A stretch of 64,000 bases of DNA from Pukyongiella litopenaei (GTDB taxonomy: Bacteria > Pseudomonadota > Alphaproteobacteria > Rhodobacterales > Rhodobacteraceae): positions 1,302,001-1,366,000 of the forward strand of contig NZ_CP027665.1 in NCBI RefSeq assembly GCF_003008555.2, in the 5' to 3' direction. A program made the translations under genes and the position numbers. This document shows positions 42,861-51,967 of this stretch, in pieces (position 1 is the first letter of the stretch; every line of letters begins with the position of its first letter). Under the pieces are notes generated by a model, which saw nothing but the letters and a program-made list of their open reading frames with translations, was not told the DNA's origin and ran no database searches.

Positions 42861-43064
42861 ATGGCCAGAAACATGGGAACACTGGATAGATCCGCGAGAG
42901 CGATACTGGGGCTGGTCCTGCTGGCCTGCGCCTATCTGACCGGGGCGGGATCGCTGCCGGGCATCGCCGCCGCGGTGGCCGGGATCGTCATGCTCGTCAC
43001 CGCCGCCGTCGGGTTCTGCCCGCTCTATCGCCTGGTCGGCCTTCGCAGTTGTAAGGATTGCTGA
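42861..43064 (+). CDS. DUF2892 (YgaP-transmembrane-like) small membrane protein
   Basis: 67 residues: [21 protein letters not shown] leads two membrane helices, ending [17 protein letters not shown] with three cysteines. DUF2892 proteins accompany rhodanese, SQR and YeeE genes in many sulfide-response clusters. AGGAGG lies 6 bases upstream of ATG 42861. The role is unknown; thiol or membrane sulfur handling is suggested by context. Confidence 0.88.
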   Translation: MARNMGTLDRSARAILGLVLLACAYLTGAGSLPGIAAAVAGIVMLVTAAVGFCPLYRLVGLRSCKDC

Positions 43065-43066
43065 AG

Positions 43067-43498
43067 ATGGAAACCGCGTTCACACCGCTGTTGTCGCTCG
43101 GCGGCGGCCTGCTGATCGGCGTTTCGACCGTGCTGCTGATGTTGTCGCTGGGCCGGGTGATGGGGGCTACGGGCATTCTCAACGGCATCCTGCAACCCGC
43201 CGGCGGACAGGATTTCAGCTGGCGGGCAGCCATCCTGCTGGGCATGATGTCCGGGCCGGTGGCGCTCGGCGCGATCTTTGGCATGCCCGCAACGATCCAG
43301 GTCGTGTCGTCCGCGCCGATGCTGGTCGTCAGCGGGCTGCTGGTCGGGGTCGGCGTGACCTATGGCGGCGGCTGCACCTCGGGGCATGGCATTTGCGGCA
43401 ACGCGCGCCTGTCGGCCCGGTCGATCGTCGCCACGGTTACCTTCATGCTGGCCACCTTCATCACTGTTTTTGTCCTGCGCCACGTTGTGGGAGTCTGA
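43067..43498 (+). CDS. YeeE/YedE-family sulfur transporter, N-terminal half type
   Basis: 143 residues, about four membrane helices. The family signature [20 protein letters not shown] contains the cysteine used for thiosulfate-type substrates in YeeE. With the next gene it forms a two-protein version of the single-chain YeeE (PmpA/PmpB arrangement). The ATG at 43067 is preferred to a TTG at 43058. It follows DUF2892 by 2 bases. Confidence 0.88.
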   Translation: METAFTPLLSLGGGLLIGVSTVLLMLSLGRVMGATGILNGILQPAGGQDFSWRAAILLGMMSGPVALGAIFGMPATIQVVSSAPMLVVSGLLVGVGVTYGGGCTSGHGICGNARLSARSIVATVTFMLATFITVFVLRHVVGV

Positions 43499-43501
43499 GC
43501 C

Positions 43502-43939
43502 GTGCGCCTTTTCTCCGCATATCTCATCGGCCTGATCTTCGGGGTCGGCATCATGATCTCCGGCATGGCCAACCCGGCCAAGGTCGTGAATTTCTTTGAC
43601 ATCGCCGGAACGTGGGATCCGTCGCTCGCCTTCGTGATGGGGGGCGGGCTGCTTGTGGCCTTCGTCGGCTATCGTTTCGTCCTGCGCCGGGCCGCACCGC
43701 TGCTCGACACCCGCTTTCACCTGCCCACGCGCAAGGATCTCGACCTCCGGCTGATCGGCGGCTCGGCCGTCTTTGGCATCGGCTGGGGCATCTCCGGTTT
43801 CTGCCCCGGCGGCGCGCTGCCCGCGCTGGGCAGCGGACGGTGGGAGGTCGCGATCTATGTGGCCGCGCTGGCCGCGGGCATCTATCTCGCCAAGTTTCTT
43901 CAATCGTCCAGCAGGTCAGCGAAACGCAGCGCCGCCTGA
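43502..43939 (+). CDS. YeeE/YedE-family sulfur transporter, C-terminal half type
   Basis: 145 residues with four hydrophobic segments. It has LIFGVGIMISGMANPAKVVNFFDIAG in part and the second signature GWGISGFCPGGALPALGSG, again with a conserved Cys. It starts with GTG, 3 bases after its partner's stop. The two halves probably assemble into one channel for thiosulfate, sulfide or a related sulfur species. Confidence 0.88.
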   Translation: MRLFSAYLIGLIFGVGIMISGMANPAKVVNFFDIAGTWDPSLAFVMGGGLLVAFVGYRFVLRRAAPLLDTRFHLPTRKDLDLRLIGGSAVFGIGWGISGFCPGGALPALGSGRWEVAIYVAALAAGIYLAKFLQSSSRSAKRSAA

Positions 43940-43959
43940 TCAAGCCAAGGAGACCAGAC

Positions 43960-44844
43960 ATGACCGACTATCCCGTCAACATGGAGTGCAGGCCCGACGT
44001 GGCCGCATTCTTCGACGACGCGACCAACACGATCAGCTATGTTGTCAAGGATCCCGGCTCGGAGGCCTGCGCGATCATCGACAGCGTCATGGATATCGAC
44101 TATGCGGCGGCCCGGATCACCTATGACCACGCGGATGCGCTGATCGCGCATATCCGCGACCGGGGCCTGACGCTGGAATGGATCATCGAGACCCATGTCC
44201 ATGCGGATCACCTGTCGGCGGCGCCGTATATCCAGGAGAAGCTGGGCGGCAAGATCGGCATCGGGTCGAAGATCCTGGTGGTCCAGGACGTGTTCGGCAA
44301 GATCTTCAACGAGGGCACAGAGTTCCAGCGCGACGGCAGCCAGTTCGACGCGCTGTTCGAGGATGGCGACACCTACATGGTGGGCGGGATGCAGTGCCTT
44401 GCCATCTACACGCCCGGCCATACCCCGGCCTGCATGGTGCATGTGACGGGCGACGCGGCCTTTGTCGGCGACACGCTGTTCATGCCCGATGGCGGGTCGG
44501 CGCGGGCGGATTTCCCCGGCGGCGACGCCGGCACGCTCTATGACAGCATCCAGACGGTGCTGGCGCTGCCCGACGATATGCGGCTGTTCATGTGCCACGA
44601 TTACGGCCCGAACGGGCGCGACATCCAGTGGGAAACCACGGTGGGCGAGGAAAAGGCGCACAACATCCATGTCGGCGGCGGCAAGACGAAAGAGGAATTC
44701 GTCAAGTTCCGGACCGAGCGGGACGCACAGCTTTCGATGCCCCGGCTGATCATCCCGTCGCTGCAGGTGAACATGCGCGCCGGCGAGGTTCCTACCGACA
44801 AGGACGGCAACCCGATGCTCAAGGTGCCGGTGAACAGCCTTTAG
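43960..44844 (+). CDS. MBL-fold hydrolase, persulfide dioxygenase (ETHE1/Blh)-like
   Basis: 294 residues. The metal motif THVHADH lies at 78-84, a further His in YTPGHTPACMVH, and DTLFMPDGGSARADFPGG and MCHDYGPNGRD follow. The last carries the ligands typical of the ETHE1/Blh group, which oxidises glutathione persulfide to sulfite. It lies between the YeeE pair and DUF442-SQR, which is the order seen in other sulfide clusters. Confidence 0.88.
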   Translation: MTDYPVNMECRPDVAAFFDDATNTISYVVKDPGSEACAIIDSVMDIDYAAARITYDHADALIAHIRDRGLTLEWIIETHVHADHLSAAPYIQEKLGGKIGIGSKILVVQDVFGKIFNEGTEFQRDGSQFDALFEDGDTYMVGGMQCLAIYTPGHTPACMVHVTGDAAFVGDTLFMPDGGSARADFPGGDAGTLYDSIQTVLALPDDMRLFMCHDYGPNGRDIQWETTVGEEKAHNIHVGGGKTKEEFVKFRTERDAQLSMPRLIIPSLQVNMRAGEVPTDKDGNPMLKVPVNSL

Positions 44845-44862
44845 ACGCGGGGGAGACCGGCA

Positions 44863-46560
44863 ATGGACCTGAGAAAGATCACCGAGAAGCTGACGGTCAG
44901 CCCGCAGATTTCGGCGGCCGATGTCGCGGCGCTGAAGGACCTGGGCTTTCGGTCGGTCGTGTCCAACCGCCCGAATGGCGAAGGGGCGGACCAGACCAGT
45001 TTCGAGGAAATCCGCGCCGCCGCCGAGGCCGCCGGGCTCGAGACACGCTACATGCCGGTCGAGACCGGCAAGGTGACCGACGAGGCGGCGCAGGCCTTCG
45101 GCGAGGCGCTGCGCGACCTTCCCGGCCCGGTCCTGGCCTATTGCCGCACCGGCACCCGTTCGGCCACGCTGTGGGCGCTGTCGCAGGCCGGAACCCGGCC
45201 GATGACCGAAATTCTCGCCGCGGCCAAATCCGCCGGCTATGACATGAACGGCGTCGCGCGGCGGATCGCCAATGGCGGCAGGACACCGACCGATACGGGG
45301 GATGCGAAATTCGACGTGGTGATCGTCGGCGCCGGCGCGGGCGGGATCTCGGTCGCGGCCAGCCTGCGCGCCCGCAAGCCCGACCTGCAGGTCGCCATCA
45401 TCGACCCCGCCGACATCCACTATTACCAGCCCGGCTGGACCATGGTGGGCGGCGGTGTCTTTGCGGCGGAACAGACCGCCAAGACGATGGGGTCGCTGAT
45501 CCCGCGCGGCGTCCGCTGGATCAAATCCGCCGTTGCCGCGTTCGAACCGGACAACAACGCGGTGATCCTCGACGGCTGCCGGGTGGTCAAATACGACCGG
45601 CTGGTGGTCTGTCCGGGGCTCAAGCTCGACTGGAACGCGGTCGAGGGGCTGGGGGAAACGCTGGGCCGCAACGGGGTCACGTCGAATTACCGCTACGACC
45701 TGGCGCCCTATACCTGGGAACTGGTGCAGGGCCTGTCGTCGGGACGGGCGCTGTTCACCCAGCCGCCGATGCCGATCAAATGCGCCGGCGCGCCGCAAAA
45801 GGCGATGTACCTGTCGGGCGACGCATGGTTCCGCCGCGGCGTCCTGAAGGATATCGACATCCAGTTCATGAATGCCGGCGGCGTGCTGTTCGGCGTGAAG
45901 GACTATGTCCCCGCGCTGATGGACTATGTCGGCAAATACGACGCGACGCTGAATTTCTTTCACGACCTGGTCGCGGTGGATGGCCCGGCACGGACGGCCA
46001 CCTTTGCGGTGAACAGGCCCGACGAAGACCCCGAGACGGTCGAGGTCGGGTTCGACATGCTGCATGTCTGCCCGCCGCAGACCGCGCCGGATTTCATCCG
46101 CGTGTCACCGCTGGCGGATGCGGCCGGGTGGATCGACGTGGACCAGATGACCCTGCGCCACCGCAGCCATGACAACATCTGGTCGCTGGGCGACGTGATG
46201 AACGCGCCCAACGCCAAGACCGCCGCCGCCGCGCGCAAGCAGGCCCCGGTCGTGGCCGAGAACATCGCCGCCGACATTGCCGGGCGGTCGGCCACGGCGC
46301 AGTATGATGGCTACGGGTCCTGCCCGCTGACCGTCGAACGCGGCAAGATCGTGCTGGCCGAGTTCGGCTATGGCGGCGTGCTGAAACCGTCCTTTCCGTC
46401 CTGGCTGGTGGACGGGACCAGGCCGACCCGCGCGGCCTGGTTCCTGAAAGAGAGGATGCTGCCGCCGATCTACTGGAAGGCCATGCTGAAGGGCAAGGAA
46501 TGGCTGGCCCGGCCCGAGCCGCTGAAGGTCGCCCCGGACCGGGGCCGCCCGCCGGGCTGA
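44863..46560 (+). CDS. sqr: DUF442 phosphatase-like domain fused to sulfide:quinone oxidoreductase
   Basis: 565 residues. Residues 1-140 are a DUF442 (TIGR01244) domain with the C-x5-R motif CRTGTRS at 94-100. Residues 150-560 are a flavoprotein with VVIVGAGAGG and a C-terminal membrane-binding region. C307 (PIKCAGAPQK) and C487 (YGSCPL) correspond to the redox cysteines of human SQOR (C201 and C379), so this is a type II SQR. It passes electrons from sulfide to quinone; the fused domain may handle the persulfide product. Confidence 0.92.
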   Translation: MDLRKITEKLTVSPQISAADVAALKDLGFRSVVSNRPNGEGADQTSFEEIRAAAEAAGLETRYMPVETGKVTDEAAQAFGEALRDLPGPVLAYCRTGTRSATLWALSQAGTRPMTEILAAAKSAGYDMNGVARRIANGGRTPTDTGDAKFDVVIVGAGAGGISVAASLRARKPDLQVAIIDPADIHYYQPGWTMVGGGVFAAEQTAKTMGSLIPRGVRWIKSAVAAFEPDNNAVILDGCRVVKYDRLVVCPGLKLDWNAVEGLGETLGRNGVTSNYRYDLAPYTWELVQGLSSGRALFTQPPMPIKCAGAPQKAMYLSGDAWFRRGVLKDIDIQFMNAGGVLFGVKDYVPALMDYVGKYDATLNFFHDLVAVDGPARTATFAVNRPDEDPETVEVGFDMLHVCPPQTAPDFIRVSPLADAAGWIDVDQMTLRHRSHDNIWSLGDVMNAPNAKTAAAARKQAPVVAENIAADIAGRSATAQYDGYGSCPLTVERGKIVLAEFGYGGVLKPSFPSWLVDGTRPTRAAWFLKERMLPPIYWKAMLKGKEWLARPEPLKVAPDRGRPPG

Positions 46561-46613
46561 GACCATCCCCGACAACCTGCAACCCGGTTCGCGCCGGGCC
46601 ACCGCCACGCCCT

Positions 46614-46635
46614 GCGGGCCGGAGCGCCGGCCCGC
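46614..46635. terminator. 9-bp hairpin between sqr and the SulP gene
   Basis: GCGGGCCGG (46614-46622), loop AGCG, CCGGCCCGC (46627-46635). It could attenuate read-through into the sulfate permease gene 28 bases later. No T-tract is present. Confidence 0.45.
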
Positions 46636-46663
46636 CCGTTCCTGAACCTCGGATACACAGACG

Positions 46664-48403
46664 ATGCCAGACCGGATCAGCCGCATGGTGCCAGCCCTCG
46701 AATGGGGGCGCAGCTATACGCGCGAGACCTTCTCCAGCGACGTGATCGCCGCCGTGATCGTGACGATCATGCTGATCCCGCAATCGCTGGCCTATGCGCT
46801 GCTGGCGGGGCTGCCGCCCGAGGCGGGGATCTATGCCTCGATCGCGCCGATCATCCTCTATGCGATCGTTGGCACCAGCCGCGCGCTGGCGGTCGGGCCG
46901 GTGGCGGTGGTGTCGCTGCTGACCGCCTCGGCAGTCGGGCAGGTGGCCGAAAGCGGAACCGCAGGCTATGCGGTCGCGGCGCTGACGCTGGCATTCCTGT
47001 CGGGCGCGTTTCTGCTCGCGATGGGGCTGTTCCGGCTGGGGTTCCTGGCCAATTTCCTCAGCCATCCGGTGATTGCCGGGTTCATCACCGCCTCGGGGAT
47101 CCTGATCGCCACCAGCCAGCTCAAGCATATCCTGGGCGTCGATGCGCAGGGGCACACCCTGCCCGAGACCCTGGCATCGCTGGCCGGGCATCTCGGTCAG
47201 GTGAACCCCGCCACCGTCATCATCGGCGTGTTGGCGACCGCGTTCCTGTTCTGGGTGCGCAAGGGGCTGAACCCGCTGCTGACATCGCTGGGTCTGCCCC
47301 CGGCGCTGGCCAGCACCCTGACCCGCGCCGGGCCGGTCGCCGCCGTGGTGGTCACGACACTGGCCGTGGCGCTGCTGCGTCTCGACGAACAGGGCGTGCG
47401 GATCGTGGGCGAAGTGCCGCAGGGGCTGCCGCCGTTCACCCTGCCGGGCCTGTCCCCCGACCTGATCTCGGCGCTGCTGGTGCCGGCGATCCTGATCTCG
47501 ATCATCGGCTTTGTCGAATCCATCTCGGTGGCGCAGACGCTGGCCGCGAAACGGCGCCAGCGGATCGACCCCGACCAGGAACTGATCGGGCTGGGCGCGG
47601 CCAATCTCGGCGCGGCGTTCACCGGCGGCTACCCGGTCACCGGCGGGTTCGCGCGGTCGGTGGTGAATTTCGACGCCGGGGCCGAAACGCCCGCCGCCGG
47701 CGCCTTTACCGCGATCGGGCTGGGTATCGCCGCCATCGCGCTGACGCCGCTGGTGCATTACCTGCCCAACGCGACCCTGGCCGCCACCATCATCGTCGCG
47801 GTGCTGAGCCTGGTCGATGTCTCGATCCTGCACAAGACCTGGGCCTATTCCAAATCCGATTTCACCGCCGTCGCCGCCACCATCCTGCTGACCCTCGGCC
47901 TGGGGGTCGAGATCGGGGTCGCCGCCGGTGTCGTCATCTCGGTGCTGCTGCATCTCTACAAGACATCGCGCCCGCATGTGGCCGAGGTCGGGCTGGTGCC
48001 GGGCACCCAGCATTTCCGCAACATCCTGCGCCACAAGGTCGAAACCGACCCGGCTGTGCTGACCCTGCGCGTCGACGAAAGCCTGTTCTTCGTCAATGCC
48101 CGGTTTCTCGAGGACCTGGTGCAGGCCCGCGTCGCCGAACGCCCCGACCTGCGCCATGTGGTGCTGATGTTCTCGGCCGTGAACGCCGTCGATTTCTCGG
48201 CGCTGGAAAGCCTCGAAGCCATCAACCAGCGCCTCAGGGATCAGGATATCGGCCTCCACCTGTCGGAGGTCAAAGGCCCGGTCATGGACCGCCTGCGGAC
48301 CTCCCACCTGATCGGCGATCTCAACGGCAATGTCTATCTCTCGCAGTTCGACGCCTGGGAGAGCCTGTGCCGGTCCGACAAGCCGGCCCGCGCCGCGGAT
48401 TGA
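46664..48403 (+). CDS. SulP-family inorganic anion (sulfate) transporter with STAS domain
   Basis: 579 residues: about ten or more membrane helices with IMLIPQSLAYALLAGLPPEAGIYAS and GFVESISVAQTLAAKRRQRIDPDQELIGLG as family signatures in part, and a cytoplasmic STAS domain from about 430 (LTLRVDESLFFVNARFLED, MFSAVNAVDFSALESLE). It sits after sqr, so export or uptake of sulfate or sulfite formed by sulfide oxidation is plausible. It could equally transport bicarbonate or another anion. Confidence 0.9.
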   Translation: MPDRISRMVPALEWGRSYTRETFSSDVIAAVIVTIMLIPQSLAYALLAGLPPEAGIYASIAPIILYAIVGTSRALAVGPVAVVSLLTASAVGQVAESGTAGYAVAALTLAFLSGAFLLAMGLFRLGFLANFLSHPVIAGFITASGILIATSQLKHILGVDAQGHTLPETLASLAGHLGQVNPATVIIGVLATAFLFWVRKGLNPLLTSLGLPPALASTLTRAGPVAAVVVTTLAVALLRLDEQGVRIVGEVPQGLPPFTLPGLSPDLISALLVPAILISIIGFVESISVAQTLAAKRRQRIDPDQELIGLGAANLGAAFTGGYPVTGGFARSVVNFDAGAETPAAGAFTAIGLGIAAIALTPLVHYLPNATLAATIIVAVLSLVDVSILHKTWAYSKSDFTAVAATILLTLGLGVEIGVAAGVVISVLLHLYKTSRPHVAEVGLVPGTQHFRNILRHKVETDPAVLTLRVDESLFFVNARFLEDLVQARVAERPDLRHVVLMFSAVNAVDFSALESLEAINQRLRDQDIGLHLSEVKGPVMDRLRTSHLIGDLNGNVYLSQFDAWESLCRSDKPARAAD

Positions 48404-48428
48404 CCGCGATCCGGCCACACTGGAAAAG

Positions 48429-48442
48429 TTTCCGCGCGCAAA
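48429..48442. promoter_or_regulatory. LacI-type operator candidate upstream of the lacI gene
   Basis: TTTCCGCGCGCAAA matches the strong palindrome before smoE (TTTACGCGCGTAAA) at 12 of 14 positions. It lies about 90 bases upstream of the LacI-family start. The two copies point to autoregulation plus control of the transport operon by the same protein. Confidence 0.55.
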
Positions 48443-48530
48443 GTATCAACGATGGAACCGGCACCGCTGCGATGCGTGTATAATCGGGGAACGGCATCGG
48501 AACGGGCGCAGGCTGGAGGCGGAACACCGG

Positions 48531-49562
48531 ATGAGTGACCAGAAGATCAGGAACATGGAGGAATTCGCGGCGCTCAGCGGAATTTCGCGTCCCACGATCT
48601 CGAAATACTTCAACGACCCGACCAGCGTCCGGCCCACCACGCGCAAGAAGATCGAACGCGCGCTGGAGAGGTTCGACTATCGCCCGAACATGTATGCGAT
48701 GAACCAGAACCGGCGGCTGACCAAGAATATCGGCATCGTCGTGCCTTATCTCGCCGACCCGTTCTTTGCCGGGATCGCCCGCACCATCGAGAACCGCGTG
48801 ATCGAAGCCGGGTTCCGCCCGGTGCTGCTGGGCTCTCATGGCAGCAGGGAACAGGAGATCGAAAACCTGGACAACCTGCGCCTGATCAAACCCGCCGGCG
48901 TTCTGATGGCGCCGATCGGGCGGGTGTCCGATGCCGCTCGGATCTCAGCCTTCTGCGACGAGATCCCCACCGTCCTGTTCGACGCCAATATCGAAGGGGT
49001 CGGCGCCGCCTTTGTCGGGTCCGACAGCATGCAAAGCATTGGGGTAATTGTCGAATATCTCTGCCGGACCGGCGAATGCCCCGCCTTTTTCGAGATGAAG
49101 ACCCCCAGCAATCCCAACGCGTTCAAACGCCGCGCCGCCTATGTGGCGACGATGGAGCGGCTCGGCCATGACCCCCGCCTGATCCAGGTCGACGGCGAGG
49201 GCTGGGATTTCGAGGAAATCGGGTTTCGCGAAGGAACCCGCGTCCTGTCAGGCCGCGATCTGCCGACCGACACCATCCTGTGCAGCAACGACCGGCTGGC
49301 GATCGGCCTCCTGTCCGCCGCCTATCAGATGGGTCTGCGCGTGGGGCTGGGCGACGGCTGTGCGCTGCGCGTGGCCGGGCATGACGACCACCCGTTCTCG
49401 CGCTATACCTGTCCGACCCTGACCACGGTCTCGCAGGATTATGCCGCGATCGCCAGCCGCAGCGCCGAAACGCTGTTCGGGCTGATCGATTCGCAAACCC
49501 CCGGCGAAACCCGTGAAACCACCCTGTTCGATTGCAGCCTGGTCATGCGCGGATCGGCATGA
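48531..49562 (+). CDS. LacI-family regulator of the polyol operon
   Basis: 343 residues: HTH (MEEFAALSGISRPTISKYF), hinge region VRPTTRKKIERALERFDYRPN and a periplasmic-binding-type effector domain (IGIVVPYLADPFFAGIART). It precedes smoE on the same strand. A polyol such as sorbitol or mannitol is the likely effector. GGAGGC lies upstream of the ATG. Confidence 0.92.
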   Translation: MSDQKIRNMEEFAALSGISRPTISKYFNDPTSVRPTTRKKIERALERFDYRPNMYAMNQNRRLTKNIGIVVPYLADPFFAGIARTIENRVIEAGFRPVLLGSHGSREQEIENLDNLRLIKPAGVLMAPIGRVSDAARISAFCDEIPTVLFDANIEGVGAAFVGSDSMQSIGVIVEYLCRTGECPAFFEMKTPSNPNAFKRRAAYVATMERLGHDPRLIQVDGEGWDFEEIGFREGTRVLSGRDLPTDTILCSNDRLAIGLLSAAYQMGLRVGLGDGCALRVAGHDDHPFSRYTCPTLTTVSQDYAAIASRSAETLFGLIDSQTPGETRETTLFDCSLVMRGSA

Positions 49563-49591
49563 TTGCCGGATAAGTTGGCGAATATCCTAAA

Positions 49592-49607
49592 TTTTACGCG
49601 CGTAAAA
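49592..49607. promoter_or_regulatory. 16-bp palindrome TTTTACGCGCGTAAAA, LacI-family operator candidate
   Basis: Perfect 16-bp palindrome with a central CG, as is usual for LacI-family sites, 70 bases upstream of smoE. It is directly upstream of a possible promoter with -35 TTGACG. Confidence 0.75.
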
Positions 49608-49614
49608 AAATAAT

Positions 49615-49644
49615 TTGACGCAGCGTCATATATCCAACTACCCT
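49615..49644 (+). promoter_or_regulatory. candidate smoE promoter overlapping a second dyad
   Basis: TTGACG (49615-49620) with TACCCT 18 bases later (49639-49644) fits a sigma70-type promoter. The -35 overlaps a second perfect dyad TGACGC-A-GCGTCA (49616-49628), which could be the site of another regulator. The promoter assignment is from consensus only. Confidence 0.45.
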
Positions 49645-49677
49645 TGGCACCAACATCCAGCCAGAGGGAGGAGACGG

Positions 49678-50979
49678 ATGTATCCGAGAAACGCAATTCG
49701 TGCGGCCACGGCGCTGTCGCTGCTGACCGCCACGGCGGCCTTCGCAGAGACGATCACCATCGCCACCGTGAACAATGGCGACATGATCCGCATGCAGGGC
49801 CTGACCGAAGATTTCACCGCGAAAACCGGCCACGAGGTCGAATGGGTCACGCTCGAGGAAAACGTGCTGCGCCAGCGCGTCACCACCGACATATCGGCAA
49901 AGGGCGGCCAGTTCGACATCATGACCATCGGCATGTACGAAACGCCGATCTGGTCCGCGAATGGCTGGCTGGTCGCCCTCGACGACCTGCCCGCCGATTA
50001 TGATGTCGACGACATCCTGCCGGCCATGCGCGGGGGGCTGTCGCTGGACGGCACGCTCTATGCCGCGCCGTTCTACGGCGAAAGCTCGATGATCATGTAT
50101 CGCACCGACCTGATGGAACAGGCGGGGCTGGAGATGCCCGACGCGCCCAGCTGGGATTTCGTGGCCGACGCGGCGCGCAAGATGACCGACAAGGACAACG
50201 AGATCTACGGGATCTGCCTGCGCGGCAAGGCCGGCTGGGGCGAAAACATGGCGTTCCTGACCGCTGCCGCCAATTCGTTCGGCGCGCGGTGGTTCGATGA
50301 GGACTGGACGCCGCAATTCGACAGCGAGCCCTGGGCCACCACGTTGAATTTCTACCTCGACCTGATGAACGATGCCGGTCCTCCGGGCGCGTCGAACAAC
50401 GGGTTCAACGAAAACCTGTCGCTGTTCCAGCAGGGCAAATGCGGCATGTGGATCGACGCCACCGTCGCCGCGTCCTTTGTCACCAACCCCGACGATTCGA
50501 CCGTGGCCGACAAGGTCGGCTTTGCCCTGGCGCCGGATGCCGGGCTGGGCAAGCGCGGCAACTGGCTGTGGGCCTGGGCGCTGGCCATTCCCGCCGGCAC
50601 CCAGAAGGAGGCCGCCGCCAAGGAGTTCATAAACTGGGCGACCTCGAAGGAATATCTCGAACTCGTCGCCGAGAAAGAGGGCTGGGCCAACGTGCCGCCG
50701 GGCACGCGCAGCTCGCTCTACGAGAACCCCAGCTACCAGGACGTGCCCTTTGCCAAGATGACGCTGGAGAGCATTCTCACCGCCGACCCGAACAACCCGA
50801 CGGTTGATCCGGTTCCCTATGTGGGCGTCCAGTTCGCGGCCATCCCCGAGTTTGCGGGCATCGCCAGCCAGGTCGGCCAGGAATTCTCGGCCGCTCTTGC
50901 CGGCCAGCAGACCGCCGAAGAGGCGCTGGCCAAGGCACAGGCCCTGACCGCCGATGAAATGGAAGCCGCGGGCTACTGA
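49678..50979 (+). CDS. smoE: polyol ABC transporter substrate-binding protein
   Basis: 433 residues with a signal peptide (AATALSLLTATAAFAE) and an extracellular binding-protein family 1 fold: TITIATVNNGDMIRMQGL, FDIMTIGMYETPIW, GSEL-type hinge and WLWAWALAIPAGTQKE. The neighbours (two permeases, ATPase, sorbitol and mannitol dehydrogenases) identify it with the SmoE/MtlE group. AGGGAGGAGACGG gives a strong RBS. Confidence 0.9.
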   Translation: MYPRNAIRAATALSLLTATAAFAETITIATVNNGDMIRMQGLTEDFTAKTGHEVEWVTLEENVLRQRVTTDISAKGGQFDIMTIGMYETPIWSANGWLVALDDLPADYDVDDILPAMRGGLSLDGTLYAAPFYGESSMIMYRTDLMEQAGLEMPDAPSWDFVADAARKMTDKDNEIYGICLRGKAGWGENMAFLTAAANSFGARWFDEDWTPQFDSEPWATTLNFYLDLMNDAGPPGASNNGFNENLSLFQQGKCGMWIDATVAASFVTNPDDSTVADKVGFALAPDAGLGKRGNWLWAWALAIPAGTQKEAAAKEFINWATSKEYLELVAEKEGWANVPPGTRSSLYENPSYQDVPFAKMTLESILTADPNNPTVDPVPYVGVQFAAIPEFAGIASQVGQEFSAALAGQQTAEEALAKAQALTADEMEAAGY

Positions 50980-51090
50980 GGCTTTCCCCCAGGCCAGCGG
51001 GCGGCGCCAAGACCGCCCCGGCCACCCTGCCCCGCATCCGGCCAATATTTGTGAGGGCGGCATAAGGCCCGCCGACAATGGAGATGTGTC

Positions 51091-51957
51091 ATGGCTACAC
51101 AGCATTCACGATCCGCGGCACGCATCATGATGGCGCCCGCAGTCATCCTGCTTCTCGGCTGGATGCTGGTGCCGCTGACGATGACACTGTATTTCTCGTT
51201 CAAGAAATACCTGCCGCTTCGCGGCGGCGATCTGGGCTGGGTCGGGTTCGACAACTACGCCCGGTTCCTGTCGTCCAGCGCCTTCTGGCCCAGCGTGCAG
51301 GCCACGCTGGTGATCGTGGGGGGCGTCCTGCTCATCACCGTCATCTTCGGCGTCCTGCTCGCGCTGCTTCTGAACCAGCCGATGTGGGGCCAGGGTATCG
51401 TTCGCATCCTCGTGATCGCGCCGTTTTTCGTCATGCCGACGGTTTCCGCGCTGGTGTGGAAGAACATGTTCATGGACCCGGTGAACGGCCTCTTTGCCCA
51501 TCTGTGGAAAGTCTTCGGGGCCGAGCCGGTTTCCTGGCTGTCCGAGGCATCGCTGCAATCGATCATCCTGATCGTGAGCTGGCAATGGCTGCCCTTTGCC
51601 ACGCTGATCCTGCTCACCGCGATCCAGTCGCTCGACCGCGAACAGCTGGAAGCGGCAGAGATGGACGGCGCCCCGCCGCTGTCGCGGTTCGGCTATATCA
51701 CGCTGCCGCACCTGTCGCGGGCGATCACGGTGGTGGTGCTGATCCAGACGATTTTCCTGCTGTCGATCTTTGCCGAGATCTTCGTGACCACCCAGGGTTC
51801 GTTCGGGACCCGGACCCTGACCTACCTGATCTACCAGCGCGTTCTGGAAAGCCAGAATGTCGGGCTGGGCTCTGCCGGTGGCGTCTATGCCATCATCCTC
51901 GCCAATATCGTTGCGGTCTTCCTGATGCGCATCGTCGGCAAGAACCTGGACGCATGA
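51091..51957 (+). CDS. smoF: polyol ABC transporter permease 1
   Basis: 288 residues, six predicted helices of the MalF type. The EAA loop is at EQLEAAEMDGAPPLSRFGYITLP, here in part. Partner of SmoG. It lies 111 bases after smoE. Confidence 0.92.
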   Translation: MATQHSRSAARIMMAPAVILLLGWMLVPLTMTLYFSFKKYLPLRGGDLGWVGFDNYARFLSSSAFWPSVQATLVIVGGVLLITVIFGVLLALLLNQPMWGQGIVRILVIAPFFVMPTVSALVWKNMFMDPVNGLFAHLWKVFGAEPVSWLSEASLQSIILIVSWQWLPFATLILLTAIQSLDREQLEAAEMDGAPPLSRFGYITLPHLSRAITVVVLIQTIFLLSIFAEIFVTTQGSFGTRTLTYLIYQRVLESQNVGLGSAGGVYAIILANIVAVFLMRIVGKNLDA

Positions 51958-51967
51958 GGAGGCCGCC

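Noticed and set aside
43025-43903. 292-residue minus-strand frame over the YeeE pair
   Set aside because: Antisense to two genes with clear YeeE signatures; the translation is rich in Asp, Gln and His without a recognisable fold.
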